A DNA stretch of 10,002 nt, from contig JAVEEO010000158.1 in the NCBI GenBank assembly GCA_030840415.1, positions 1-10,002 of the forward strand, given 5' to 3'. The position numbers and the translations under genes are program-made. The notes below the pieces were generated by a model. The model was not told the DNA's origin. It did no database searches and saw nothing but the letters and a program-made list of their open reading frames with translations. The stretch comes from Pseudonocardiales bacterium (GTDB lineage: Bacteria > Actinomycetota > Actinomycetes > Mycobacteriales > Jatrophihabitantaceae). Of the stretch, positions 1-6,798 are shown piece by piece (the stretch's first letter is position 1; every line of letters begins with the position of its first letter).

Positions 1-806
1 AGCAGATCGACAGCCCGCACGGGCCGCTGCCGATCCGGGTCCTGCGCCCGGCCGGCTCCGGGCCGAGACCCACGGTCGTGTACTTCCACGGCGGCGGCTG
101 GATCGCCGGCACCATCGACACCCATCTCGGCCACGCCCGCCGGATCTGCACCCAGGCCGACATGGTGGTGGTGTCGGTCGGCTACCGGCTGGCTCCCGAG
201 CACCCGTTCCCGGCCGCCTTCGACGACGCGGTGGTCGCCACCGAGTGGGCAGCCCGGCACACCGAGGAACTCGGCGGCGAGCCCGGCACCCTGATCCTGG
301 CCGGCGACAGCGCGGGCGCCCAGCTGGCGGCGTCGGTGGCGATCGCCCGCCGGGACGCCGGCCAGCCGGTGTCGGCCCAGCTGCTGCTCTACCCGGTCAC
401 CGACGTCACCGGCCGCTACACCGACCCCGAGGTCAATGCCAGGTACATGTCCCGGCGGACCACCGGCAAGAACTTCGGACTGACCCTGCAGGGCATGGTG
501 AACTTCGCCACCAACTACGTCGACGAGCAGTCCTCGGCCGACTGGCGCGTCTCGCCGATGCGGGCACCGGATCTGACCGGGGTGGCCCCGGCTGTCATCC
601 ACACCGCCACCCTGGACGTGCTGCGCACCGAGGGCAACTTCTACGGCGACGCGCTGCGCCGGGCCGGCGTCCGGGTGATCAGCCGCGAGTGGCCGACGCT
701 CAACCACTCCTACTTCGGCTTCGGTGGGGTGTCCGCGGTCGCCGACAGCGCCGCCGCCCAGGCGGCCGAGGACCTGCGCGAGCTGCTGGCCGGGGGGAGC
801 AACTAA
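1..806 (+). CDS. Alpha/beta hydrolase, hormone-sensitive lipase (HSL) family esterase, 5'-truncated
   Basis: Carboxylic ester hydrolase of the HSL (bacterial family IV) type, probably a cytoplasmic esterase acting on short or medium acyl esters; the substrate cannot be told. The gene starts before the window: the frame is open from base 3 and reads a typical strand region (GPLPIRVLRP) before the oxyanion-hole motif HGGGW (His codon 87-89). The nucleophile elbow GDSAG has its Ser codon at 309-311. The catalytic Asp is probably in LDVLRTEG (Asp codon 615-617) and the His in NHSYFGFG (His codon 705-707), so the Ser-Asp-His triad looks complete. The first internal GTG (78) lies just before HGGGW, too far into the fold to be the real start. 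The stop TAA at 804-806 is 2 nt before the GNAT gene, so the two are probably co-transcribed. Family assignment is firm; physiological role unknown. Confidence 0.93.
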   Translation, partial: QIDSPHGPLPIRVLRPAGSGPRPTVVYFHGGGWIAGTIDTHLGHARRICTQADMVVVSVGYRLAPEHPFPAAFDDAVVATEWAARHTEELGGEPGTLILAGDSAGAQLAASVAIARRDAGQPVSAQLLLYPVTDVTGRYTDPEVNARYMSRRTTGKNFGLTLQGMVNFATNYVDEQSSADWRVSPMRAPDLTGVAPAVIHTATLDVLRTEGNFYGDALRRAGVRVISREWPTLNHSYFGFGGVSAVADSAAAQAAEDLRELLAGGSN

Positions 807-808
807 CC

Positions 809-1621
809 ATGACGGCCGACGAACTGCGCTCCGCCTACCACCAGCAGGTCCGGGGCGTGCTGCCCAGCGAGCAGCCCGCCACCGTGACGGTGGATCGGGA
901 CGGGCCGCTGCAGCGGGTCAGCGGCGGCAAGCACGGCGGCTACGTCGAGTACCGGGATCTGGCCGGCCTGTCCGGAACCGGGCTGGACGCGCTGATCGGG
1001 CGGACCCGGGAGTACTTCGCCGGCCGTGCCGAGCGCTTCGAGTGGAAGACCCACTCCTACGACGAGCCGGCCGACCTGCCCGAGCGGCTGACGGCGGCCG
1101 GATTCGTGGCGGGGGAGGCCGAGACCGTGGTGATCGGGCTGGCCGCGGACCTGACCGAGGAGCCCCCGCTGCCGGCCGGCGTGGCGATGCGCCGGATCGG
1201 TGAGCACGCCGGCTCCGAGGACTTCGACCGGATCGGTGCGCTGCACACCGAGATCTGGCACGAGGACTGGAGCTGGCTGGCCGCCGACCTGGCCGAGCGC
1301 CAGGCCGCCGCTCCCGACCGGCTCGCGATCTTCGCGGCCGAGGCCGGTCCCGACCTGATCAGCGTGGCCTGGCTGGTCCGCGATCCCGGCAGTGAGTTCG
1401 CCACCCTGTGGGGCGGCGCCACCCGCCCGGAATGGCGGGGCAAGGGCATCTACCGGGCCCTGGTGGCGCGCCGGGCCCAGTTCGCGGTGGCCACCGGTGC
1501 CAAGTACCTGCAGGTGGACGCCTCCGACGACAGCGCCCCGATCCTGCAGCGGCTGGGATTCGTCGCGGTGGCCACCACCACCCCGTACCTGTGGACCCCG
1601 CCGCGGCAGGCATCCTCGTAA
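809..1621 (+). CDS. GNAT family N-acetyltransferase
   Basis: A 270-residue protein whose C-terminal half (about 135-265) is a Gcn5-related acetyltransferase domain. The acetyl-CoA pyrophosphate loop is seen as RPEWRGKGIYRAL (R210-G-K-G213), and the family's late strand and helix as YLQVDASDDSAPILQRLGF. The N-terminal half resembles a degenerate second GNAT fold (…THSYDEPADLPERLTAAGF), as in many actinobacterial tandem GNATs; only the C-terminal copy keeps the CoA loop. The acceptor substrate cannot be inferred. The ATG at 809 is chosen because a purine-rich GGGGGGAG (792-799) lies about 9 nt upstream and the start follows the hydrolase stop by 2 nt. The frame is open upstream to 245, but that part only shadows the hydrolase and has no GNAT-like content. 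Probably translated in one unit with the hydrolase. Confidence 0.9.
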   Translation: MTADELRSAYHQQVRGVLPSEQPATVTVDRDGPLQRVSGGKHGGYVEYRDLAGLSGTGLDALIGRTREYFAGRAERFEWKTHSYDEPADLPERLTAAGFVAGEAETVVIGLAADLTEEPPLPAGVAMRRIGEHAGSEDFDRIGALHTEIWHEDWSWLAADLAERQAAAPDRLAIFAAEAGPDLISVAWLVRDPGSEFATLWGGATRPEWRGKGIYRALVARRAQFAVATGAKYLQVDASDDSAPILQRLGFVAVATTTPYLWTPPRQASS

Positions 1622-1655
1622 CCGCCGTCGGGGGAGCAGGCGCCGGCCGGCCGTC

Positions 1656-1668
1656 TAGGCTGGTCGGG
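1656..1668 (+). promoter_or_regulatory. Possible -10 box and leaderless start of mqnC
   Basis: TAGGCT (1656-1661) fits the actinobacterial -10 consensus TANNNT and lies exactly 6 nt before the GTG start at 1668, so transcription would start at or beside the G of GTG. No Shine-Dalgarno sequence is seen in the adjacent bases (GGTCGG). No convincing -35 hexamer is visible 16-18 nt upstream. Inferred from sequence only. Confidence 0.4.
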
Positions 1669-2864
1669 TGACCGTGCGCGCCAACCCCGTCGAGATCGCG
1701 AACCTGCTGCAGCACGCCGCCGACGGCGGCCGGCTGGCCCCCGAGCAGGCGCTGCTGCTCTACACCGACGCCCCGCTGCACGCCCTCGGCGAGGCCGCCG
1801 ACACGGTGCGCCGCCGCCGGTTCGGCGAGCTGGCCGGCATCGCCACCTACATCATCGACCGCAACATCAACTACACCAACGTCTGCCTGACCGCCTGCAA
1901 GTTCTGCGCCTTCTACCGGGCTCCCGGCCACCGCGAGGGCTGGACGCACACCGACGCCGAGATCCTGCGCCGCTGCGGCGAGGCGGTGGAACTCGGCGCC
2001 ACCCAGATCATGCTGCAGGGCGGCCACTCGCCGGAGCTGGGCATCGAGTTCTACGAGCGGATCTTCGCCGCGATCAAGGCCGAGTACCCGTCGCTGGCGC
2101 TGCACTCGCTCGGCGCCTCCGAGGTGGTGCACATCGGCAAGGTGTCCGGCCTCGACCATGCCGAGGTGATCACCCGACTGCACGCCGCCGGCCTGGACTC
2201 CTTCGCCGGCGCCGGCGCCGAGATCCTGGTCTCCCGACCGCGCACCGCGATCGCGCCGCTGAAGGAGTCGGGCGAAACCTGGCTGTCGGTGATGGAGACC
2301 GCGCACACCCTCGGGGTGGAGTCCACCGCGACGTTCATGATGGGCACCGGCGAGACCAACGCCGAGCGGATCGAGCACCTGCGCATGGTGCGCGACGTGC
2401 AGGACCGCACCGGCGGCTTCCGGTCGTTCATCCCGTGGACCTACCAGCCGGAGAACAACCACCTCAAGGGCCGCACCCAGGCCACCTCGCTGGAGTACCT
2501 GCGGATGGTCGCGCTGGCCCGGCTGTTCTTCGACAACGTCGCCCACCTGCAGGGCTCCTGGCTGACCACCGGCAAGGACATCGGCCAGCTGACCCTGCAC
2601 TATGGCGCCGACGACCTGGGCTCGGTGATGCTGGAGGAGAACGTGGTCTCCTCGGCCGGTGCCCGGCACCGGTCCAACCGCACCGAGCTGATCGAGTTGA
2701 TCCGCTCGGCCGGCCGGATCCCGGCCCAGCGCGACACGCTCTACCGGCACCTGGTGGTGCACGCCGACCCGGCCGAGGACCCGGTCGACGACCGGGTGCA
2801 CTCGCACTTCGCCTCCACCGCCCTCACCCTGCTGCCGAGCGTCGACCGGGCTACGGCCAGCTGA
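1668..2864 (+). CDS. mqnC: Cyclic dehypoxanthine futalosine synthase (radical SAM, menaquinone biosynthesis)
   Basis: Radical SAM enzyme of the futalosine pathway. It cyclises dehypoxanthine futalosine to cyclic dehypoxanthine futalosine, a precursor of the menaquinone naphthoquinone ring; it acts in the cytoplasm with a [4Fe-4S] cluster. The cluster motif is CLTACKFC (C73, C77, C80, a CX3CX2C), followed by AFYR and preceded by YIIDRNINYTNVC, a hallmark of the MqnC/MqnE/CofG/CofH group. QGGHSPELGIEFYE, GAGAEILVSRPR, TATFMMGTGET, SFIPWTYQPENN and the C-terminal MLEENVVSSAGA follow in MqnC order and spacing. The 398-residue length fits MqnC and argues against fused FbiC or the shorter CofG. The start is GTG 1668, apparently leaderless. 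The stop TGA (2862-2864) abuts the next gene. MqnE or CofH are the main alternatives, but the C-terminal motifs and the menG neighbour favour MqnC. Confidence 0.9.
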   Translation: MTVRANPVEIANLLQHAADGGRLAPEQALLLYTDAPLHALGEAADTVRRRRFGELAGIATYIIDRNINYTNVCLTACKFCAFYRAPGHREGWTHTDAEILRRCGEAVELGATQIMLQGGHSPELGIEFYERIFAAIKAEYPSLALHSLGASEVVHIGKVSGLDHAEVITRLHAAGLDSFAGAGAEILVSRPRTAIAPLKESGETWLSVMETAHTLGVESTATFMMGTGETNAERIEHLRMVRDVQDRTGGFRSFIPWTYQPENNHLKGRTQATSLEYLRMVALARLFFDNVAHLQGSWLTTGKDIGQLTLHYGADDLGSVMLEENVVSSAGARHRSNRTELIELIRSAGRIPAQRDTLYRHLVVHADPAEDPVDDRVHSHFASTALTLLPSVDRATAS

Positions 2865-3758
2865 GTGTCGGCCACGGTCGCCATCGCAGCCGGCCTCGGT
2901 TCGGCACTGGCCTACGGCGCCGGGACGGCCGGGCAGCACGCGGTCGCCTACACCGGAACCGCTGAGGCGGGCCGGCTGCTGGAGCTGCTGCGCAATCCGC
3001 GCTGGTTGCTGGCCACCGCCGGCGACGTGGTCGGCGTCGTCCTGCAGGTGCTGGCCCTGGCCAACGGCGCGGTGGTGCTGGTCCAGCCGCTGCTGGTGTT
3101 GTCGCTGCCGGTCGCGGTGTTGCTGCGGTCCTTCTTCGGCGCGGCCCGGCCCTCGGCCCTCGACTCACTCAACTGTGCGGTCCTGGTCGGCGGGCTGGCG
3201 CTGTTCTTCGTCCTGCTCGGCGAGCCCGGCCGGGGCCGGGTGATCGGCCCGCAGGCCACGTCCTGGATCGCGATCGCCGCGGTCTCGGTGGGCGGCCTGG
3301 CGATCGCGGCGATGCGCAACCGGCCACCGGTACCGCGCGCGGTGACCTTCGGCGTGGTGGCCGGCTGCTGGTTCGGCGTGGTCAGCGTCCTGATCGAGGC
3401 GGTGTCCTCGGTCTGGGAGGGGGCCGGGCTGGCCGGGTTCGGCCGGCTGGCCGGGCTGGTCCCGCTGGTCGCGGCCGTGGCGCTGGCCGTCGGTGCCTAC
3501 CTCCTGGTGCAGATCGGATTCCAGCTCGGACCGCTCGGAGCCAGCTTCCCGGCCAACCTGATCCTCGACCCGGTGGTGGCCGTGGTGCTCGGTGCCGCCC
3601 TGCTGGGCGAGCACGTCCGGCTGGGCTCGGGGCGGCTGCTGGGCTATCTGGTGTGCGTGGCGCTGGTCGGCTGGGCGGCCGTCCGGCTTGCCGCGCCGGC
3701 CCCGCACGACCTCCAGACCGAACGCCGGGCGGGCACCCCCTCGCTGCCGACGGGCTGA
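2865..3758 (+). CDS. DMT/EamA-NIPA-like multi-pass membrane protein
   Basis: A 297-residue hydrophobic protein with about nine membrane segments. It appears built of two related halves, as in the drug/metabolite transporter superfamily. The first half carries [19 protein letters not shown] and the helix [24 protein letters not shown] (about residues 43-88). The second repeats the plan with [39 protein letters not shown] (about 211-249). This resembles actinobacterial DMT proteins related to NIPA/EamA. No substrate can be named; a transporter or a structural membrane role is possible. The GTG start at 2865 directly follows the mqnC stop with zero spacing, which suggests translational coupling and fits the lack of its own ribosome site. 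menG lies 68 nt downstream. The last ~20 residues are a polar tail. Membrane family assignment is good; function unknown. Confidence 0.82.
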   Translation: MSATVAIAAGLGSALAYGAGTAGQHAVAYTGTAEAGRLLELLRNPRWLLATAGDVVGVVLQVLALANGAVVLVQPLLVLSLPVAVLLRSFFGAARPSALDSLNCAVLVGGLALFFVLLGEPGRGRVIGPQATSWIAIAAVSVGGLAIAAMRNRPPVPRAVTFGVVAGCWFGVVSVLIEAVSSVWEGAGLAGFGRLAGLVPLVAAVALAVGAYLLVQIGFQLGPLGASFPANLILDPVVAVVLGAALLGEHVRLGSGRLLGYLVCVALVGWAAVRLAAPAPHDLQTERRAGTPSLPTG

Positions 3759-3773
3759 GGCGCACGCGACTCG

Positions 3774-3799
3774 CGGCGGCCTCGGTGGTCGGGCCGCCG
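3774..3799 (+). other. GC-rich hairpin between the DMT gene and menG
   Basis: Arms CGGCGGCC (3774-3781) and GGCCGCCG (3792-3799) pair perfectly over 8 bp with a 10-nt loop. No T-run follows, so it is not a classic terminator. It could attenuate readthrough or stabilise RNA, but short GC hairpins are common by chance in DNA of this composition. Confidence 0.25.
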
Positions 3800-3817
3800 T
3801 TGCCGATCAGCGACAAT

Positions 3818-3822
3818 GGAGG
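3818..3822 (+). promoter_or_regulatory. Shine-Dalgarno site of menG
   Basis: GGAGG ends 4 nt before the ATG at 3827 and fixes this start against the longer open frame reaching back to 3653. The preceding GACAAT (3812-3817) loosely resembles a -10 box, so menG may also have its own short-leader promoter; that part is speculative. Confidence 0.6.
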
Positions 3823-3826
3823 CCTC

Positions 3827-4543
3827 ATGACTCGTGCAACGCTGGCCAAGGAGCCCCACGAGGTCGCCCGGATGTTCGACGCGGTGGCCCGACGCTACGA
3901 CCTCACCAACACGGTGCTGTCCTTCGCCCAGGACCGCCGCTGGCGGCGTGCCACCCGGGACGCGCTGGGCCTGCGGCCGGGCGAGCTGGTGCTCGACGTC
4001 GCTGCCGGTACCGGGGTGTCGACCGCCGAGCTGGCCCGATCGGGAGCCCGGGCGGTGGCCAGCGACTTCTCGCTCGGCATGCTGCGGGCCGGCGTCCACC
4101 GCTCCGGCCGGCGCGACCTGCCGTTCGTGGCCGCCGACGCGCTGCGGCTGCCGTTCGTCGACGCGTCCTTCGACGCCGTCACCATCTCCTTCGGGCTGCG
4201 CAACATCGCCGACGTGGCCGGCGCGCTGGCCGAGTTCGCCCGGGTGACCAAACCCGGCGGCCGGCTGGTGGTGGCCGAGTTCTCCACCCCGGTGATCCCG
4301 GGTTTCCGCCAGCTCTACCTCAACTACCTGATGCGCGCGCTGCCCTGGGTGGCCCGCCGGGTGTCGAGCAATCCCGACGCCTACGTCTACCTCGCCGAGT
4401 CGATCCGCAGCTGGCCCGGGCAGCGGCAGCTGGCCTGGACGATCGCCAAGGCGGGCTGGCAGGAGGTGCACTACCGCAACCTCACCGGCGGCGTGGTCGC
4501 GCTGCACTGGGCCAAGCGTCCGGCCGGGTCTAGTACACCGTGA
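3827..4543 (+). CDS. menG: Demethylmenaquinone methyltransferase
   Basis: SAM-dependent C-methyltransferase of the UbiE/MenG family, 238 residues. It converts demethylmenaquinone to menaquinone, the last step shared by the classical and futalosine routes, at the inner face of the membrane. Visible motifs: the first UbiE signature [18 protein letters not shown] (24-41), SAM motif [10 protein letters not shown] (55-63), the acidic end of strand 2 (ASDFSLGM, 78-85), [12 protein letters not shown] (118-129), RVTKPGGRL (139-147) and the family's C-terminal [12 protein letters not shown]…[10 protein letters not shown]. The length fits actinobacterial MenG. ATG 3827 is preferred because GGAGG lies just upstream and the [18 protein letters not shown] beginning matches the family. 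The upstream in-frame extension overlaps the DMT gene in another frame. The 3' end overlaps the opposite-strand gene by 14 nt. Together with mqnC it points to menaquinone synthesis as the theme of the cluster. Confidence 0.93.
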   Translation: MTRATLAKEPHEVARMFDAVARRYDLTNTVLSFAQDRRWRRATRDALGLRPGELVLDVAAGTGVSTAELARSGARAVASDFSLGMLRAGVHRSGRRDLPFVAADALRLPFVDASFDAVTISFGLRNIADVAGALAEFARVTKPGGRLVVAEFSTPVIPGFRQLYLNYLMRALPWVARRVSSNPDAYVYLAESIRSWPGQRQLAWTIAKAGWQEVHYRNLTGGVVALHWAKRPAGSSTP

Positions 4544-5675
4544 CGGTCGGGAACTGGGCGTAGCCCTGGGCGTCCGTCGCGCTGCTGCCCAGCCAGTCCC
4601 AGACCAGCCGCCGGTCGCCGGCCGGCACCCCGGCGGTCTCCAGCCGCAGCCGGAAGGTGATCGAGCCGTGCGCCGGCACGCTGGCCGGCGCGGCCGCGCA
4701 GTTGAGCCGGCCGGTGCTGGTCGATCCCTTCTTGTCGGGAAGCTTCAGCAGGTCGATCAGCGACTGCCGGTAGCTCGGGCAGGGGTCCAGCGACACCGCG
4801 ACCGAAGTCGGGTTGGTCAGCGTCACCGAATAGTCCAGGGTCTGACCACTGCGGACCCGGCGCGGGACCGAGAAGCCGGGCACCAGCGAACCCAGGCCCC
4901 CGGCCGGAACGATGCGTTGGTGCACGGTGCCCTTGCCGCCCGATGTACAGGTCGATCCACGGGGGAACGGGATGGTGACCGGGATAGGGGGCTGGCGTAT
5001 CGCCCGCGCCTCTACCAGGGGCGCCTGCATTCTGAGTTCGACGGCGGCGACGCCTGTGCCGCAGATCTTCGCCGGCACCTGCAGCACGTCACCGGGTTGT
5101 AGCAGCGTGTACCCCGTGTACCAGACCAGCAGGCTGGACCTGCCGATTCCAAGGCTGTGGCCGGCGGCATCGAGGATATTCATGGTGGGCGTGTCGGCAC
5201 CGATCGCGCAGGGCCCGGTGCCGACCCGCTGCACCGTGAGCATGTACCGGCCGGAGCCTAACGCGCCGGGAAGCCCGATGGACGTGGCGGAATCGCTGGT
5301 GGCGCTGAAATCGCCGGCCTTGCACAGCGTCGTCCCGCTCGGCGCTACCTCGTCGCCCCCCTCGACGCGGGCGTCGAGCCGATTCGGGCTCACCGGTGCG
5401 GTGGCCGGTAGGTCAGCCCAGGGCACCACGACGGGCGCCGAGGGGGCCGAAGGCGGCGCCGCGATCTGATGAACTGCCGGGTCTTGCCGTTGCACCAGGA
5501 CGACGGTGCCGACCACCGGCACCACCAGCGCGGCCGCCACCAGCACGGGCACCAGCCAGGGCGCGCGGGCCGGCGGGGTGCCGGTCATCGCGCTCAGCGA
5601 CGGGGCCGCCGGTTGGGCCGCCCGCCAGGCCTCGCCCTGTCGCGCCAACAGAGTTTCCAGCTGATCGTCGGTCAT
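4530..5675 (-). CDS. Single-pass membrane protein with DUF4232-like extracytoplasmic domain, partner of the ECF sigma factor
   Basis: 381 residues. A short cytoplasmic head (1-39, [20 protein letters not shown]…) precedes one membrane helix (about 40-62), a Pro/Ala-rich linker (about 70-97) and a large outer part. The outer part has six cysteines (C118, C156, C205, C243, C299, C326). Residues about 112-220 follow the DUF4232 pattern (C…[20 protein letters not shown]…[12 protein letters not shown]…[10 protein letters not shown]…C). Residues about 265-381 look like an Ig-type beta domain ([24 protein letters not shown]). The start ATG overlaps the sigma stop as ATGA, so the pair is probably translationally coupled. 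The head lies where an anti-sigma domain would be, but it is much shorter than a standard zinc-binding anti-sigma domain and has no Cys/His motif, so an anti-sigma role is inferred from position only. It ends 14 nt inside menG on the other strand. Confidence 0.85.
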   Translation of the reverse strand: MTDDQLETLLARQGEAWRAAQPAAPSLSAMTGTPPARAPWLVPVLVAAALVVPVVGTVVLVQRQDPAVHQIAAPPSAPSAPVVVPWADLPATAPVSPNRLDARVEGGDEVAPSGTTLCKAGDFSATSDSATSIGLPGALGSGRYMLTVQRVGTGPCAIGADTPTMNILDAAGHSLGIGRSSLLVWYTGYTLLQPGDVLQVPAKICGTGVAAVELRMQAPLVEARAIRQPPIPVTIPFPRGSTCTSGGKGTVHQRIVPAGGLGSLVPGFSVPRRVRSGQTLDYSVTLTNPTSVAVSLDPCPSYRQSLIDLLKLPDKKGSTSTGRLNCAAAPASVPAHGSITFRLRLETAGVPAGDRRLVWDWLGSSATDAQGYAQFPTVTVY

Positions 5676-6187
5676 CGGTAGTCCTCTCCTAGGCGGGCGC
5701 GCAGGGCGGTGCGGGCGTCGTGCAGGGTCGACTTGACGGTCCCCGTCGAGCAGCGCATCACTGCTGCGATGTCGTTGACGTCCAGGTCGGCGTAGTAGCG
5801 CAGTTGGACGGCCAGTCGCTGCCGACGGGGCAGGCCGGCGATGGCGGCCTCGAGGTCGGTCTCGAGGTCAGCCCGGACGGCCGGGTCCGGCGAGGCGGCG
5901 GGCGGTTCCTCGGCGAGCGGGTGCCAGATCCGGTACCGGCGCCAGGACTTGCGGGCCTGGTCCGCCGTGATCACCAGCAGCCAGGCCCGGACGCTGCCCC
6001 GGCCGGGGTCGTAGCCGGCCCGCCGCCGCCAGGCCAGCGTCAGGGCATCCTGCAGGACGTCGTCCCGGCTGCCCGGCGCTGCCAACCGTCCCGCCACCCG
6101 CACCAGGACGTCCCAGTGCGGCGCGACGAGCTCGGCGAGGTCGGGATGGTCGGCAGTCGGCACAGCCGCCAGCTTGCTCGTGGTCAC
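5672..6187 (-). CDS. ECF (SigE-like) RNA polymerase sigma factor
   Basis: Alternative sigma factor with only regions 2 and 4, directing RNA polymerase to a small stress-type regulon. In the 171-residue form used here, region 2 is about 18-85 (LAELVAPHWDVLVRVAGRLA…DDVLQDALTLAWRRR…VRAWLLVITADQARKSWRR). Region 4 is about 111-165 (LEAAIAGLPRRQRLAVQLRYYADLDVNDIAAVM, then the helix-turn-helix CSTGTVKSTLHDARTALRARL). Start choice: an in-frame ATG at 6262 would give 196 residues, but its extra 25 residues are unlike sigma region 1 and it sits inside the opposite MarR promoter. GTG at 6187 lies exactly where a possible ECF-type promoter would begin transcription. The gene overlaps the downstream membrane-protein gene by 4 nt (ATGA), the arrangement usual for a sigma factor and its regulator. 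Sigma identity is firm, the start moderately sure. Confidence 0.88.
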   Translation of the reverse strand: MTTSKLAAVPTADHPDLAELVAPHWDVLVRVAGRLAAPGSRDDVLQDALTLAWRRRAGYDPGRGSVRAWLLVITADQARKSWRRYRIWHPLAEEPPAASPDPAVRADLETDLEAAIAGLPRRQRLAVQLRYYADLDVNDIAAVMRCSTGTVKSTLHDARTALRARLGEDYR

Positions 6188-6222
6188 ACCGCCTAGTAGC
6201 CCGGCTCCGGCCGACAGGGTTG
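6187..6222 (-). promoter_or_regulatory. Possible autoregulated ECF-type promoter of the sigma gene
   Basis: Read on the minus strand, CAACCC (6222-6217), 17 nt, then CTACTA (6199-6194), 6 nt, then GTG (6187). The AACC-type -35 and CTA-type -10 with a 17-nt spacer loosely resemble ECF promoters (GGAACC…CGTC/CTA), which often drive their own sigma gene. The message would be leaderless. This is a weak match in GC-rich DNA. Confidence 0.3.
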
Positions 6223-6247
6223 GGGCGGTTACCCAACCGTTATCGGT

Positions 6248-6276
6248 TTGACTTAGTTGCAAGGCGCAGCTAATTT
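6248..6276 (+). promoter_or_regulatory. Sigma-70-type promoter of the marR-MFS operon
   Basis: TTGACT (6248-6253) as -35 and TAATTT (6271-6276) as -10, separated by the ideal 17 nt. Transcription would start near 6283, the A of the MarR ATG, giving a leaderless message. This is the best housekeeping promoter in the window and lies in a short AT-richer patch. Confidence 0.7.
6253..6273. promoter_or_regulatory. Imperfect inverted repeat in the marR promoter (candidate operator 1)
   Basis: TTAGTTGC (6253-6260) and GCAGCTAA (6266-6273) pair at 7 of 8 positions around a 5-nt spacer. The repeat covers the spacer between the -35 and -10 boxes. The outer TTAG/CTAA halves recall those of the second repeat at 6273-6301, so both may be sites for the same regulator. 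Confidence 0.45.
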
Positions 6277-6301
6277 AGATGCATGCACCAAGCATCTAAA
6301 T
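6273..6301. promoter_or_regulatory. Perfect 10+10 bp inverted repeat over the -10 box and start codon of marR (candidate operator 2)
   Basis: ATTTAGATGC (6273-6282) and GCATCTAAAT (6292-6301) are exact reverse complements around a 9-nt spacer that begins with the MarR ATG. The repeat covers most of the -10 box and the predicted transcription start, an ideal place for self-repression by the MarR dimer. The half-site centres are about 19-20 bp apart, close to two helical turns. In a leaderless RNA only the right arm and spacer are transcribed, so this is more likely a DNA site than an RNA hairpin. Confidence 0.65.
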
Positions 6302-6798
6302 CCCTTCGCGAACTCACCCACGCGGGTGAGCCGGACCCGATCTCGGTCGTGGAGCGGGAGTTCGGCACGCTGATGATGCACCTGATCCGCTACAAGCATC
6401 AGGTCAACGGCGATCGGCTCGACCGGATGGCCCTGATGGTGCTGGGCACCCTGTCCTACTGCGGGCCGTCCCGGCTGAGCACCGTCGCCGAGCGGACCGG
6501 GCTGGACCCCTCCACCGTCTCCCGCCAGGTCGCGGACCTGGAGAAGGCGGGCCTGCTGGCCCGTGACTCCGACCCCGAGGACCGCCGGGCGATCCTGCTC
6601 GAGGCCACCGCCGAGGGGCAGGCGGTGCTGGACCGACTGGTCCGCGGCCGCCGGCGGCGGGTCGAACGGCTGCTCACCGACTGGGATCGCGACGACATCG
6701 TCGCGCTGGGTCGGCTGCTCGGCCAACTCAATGCCGCCACCGAGAAGTACGGCGACCAGAACGCACTCGAAATCGAACAGGAACTCAATCATGGCTGA
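6283..6798 (+). CDS. MarR family transcriptional regulator
   Basis: 171-residue dimeric winged-helix regulator, probably a ligand-released repressor of its own operon and the exporter behind it. The helix-turn-helix runs about 63-88 (SRLSTVAERTGLDPSTVSRQVADLEKAGLL) with the recognition helix at DPSTVSRQVADLE. The wing is DSDPEDRRAILLEAT (95-109), including the D-x-R-x3-L-type core of the family. Flanking helices at both ends supply the dimer interface. The ATG at 6283 is preferred because it sits 6 nt after the -10 box TAATTT and inside the perfect inverted repeat; no Shine-Dalgarno sequence is needed or seen. It overlaps the MFS gene by 8 nt. The inducing ligand is unknown, but the adjacent DHA2 exporter suggests a toxic small molecule or antibiotic. 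Confidence 0.92.
   Translation: MHQASKSLRELTHAGEPDPISVVEREFGTLMMHLIRYKHQVNGDRLDRMALMVLGTLSYCGPSRLSTVAERTGLDPSTVSRQVADLEKAGLLARDSDPEDRRAILLEATAEGQAVLDRLVRGRRRRVERLLTDWDRDDIVALGRLLGQLNAATEKYGDQNALEIEQELNHG

Noticed and set aside
245..808. N-terminal extension of the GNAT reading frame
   Set aside because: It lies wholly within the hydrolase gene in another frame, is Arg/Gly/Pro-rich junk, and a better start with a ribosome site exists at 809.
1668..2864. CofH/FbiC (F420 biosynthesis) or MqnE instead of MqnC
   Set aside because: The length, the order of conserved blocks (QGGH…, FIPWTYQPEN…, EENVVSSAGA) and the nearby menG favour MqnC; CofG/CofH partners are not seen here, although a profile search would settle it.
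1359..2939. Minus-strand open frame of 526 codons opposite mqnC
   Set aside because: It shadows a strongly GC3-biased gene: composition is dominated by G, A, R and V/H/Q runs typical of antisense frames, there is no recognisable motif, and it crosses three real genes on the other strand.
3653..3826. N-terminal extension of menG
   Set aside because: It overlaps the DMT gene in another frame and lacks family similarity; ATG 3827 has GGAGG upstream and begins like known MenG proteins.
6563..6790. N-terminal extension of the MFS exporter frame
   Set aside because: It overlaps marR in another frame with no family-like content; ATG 6791 is preceded by AGGAA and leads into the first helix.
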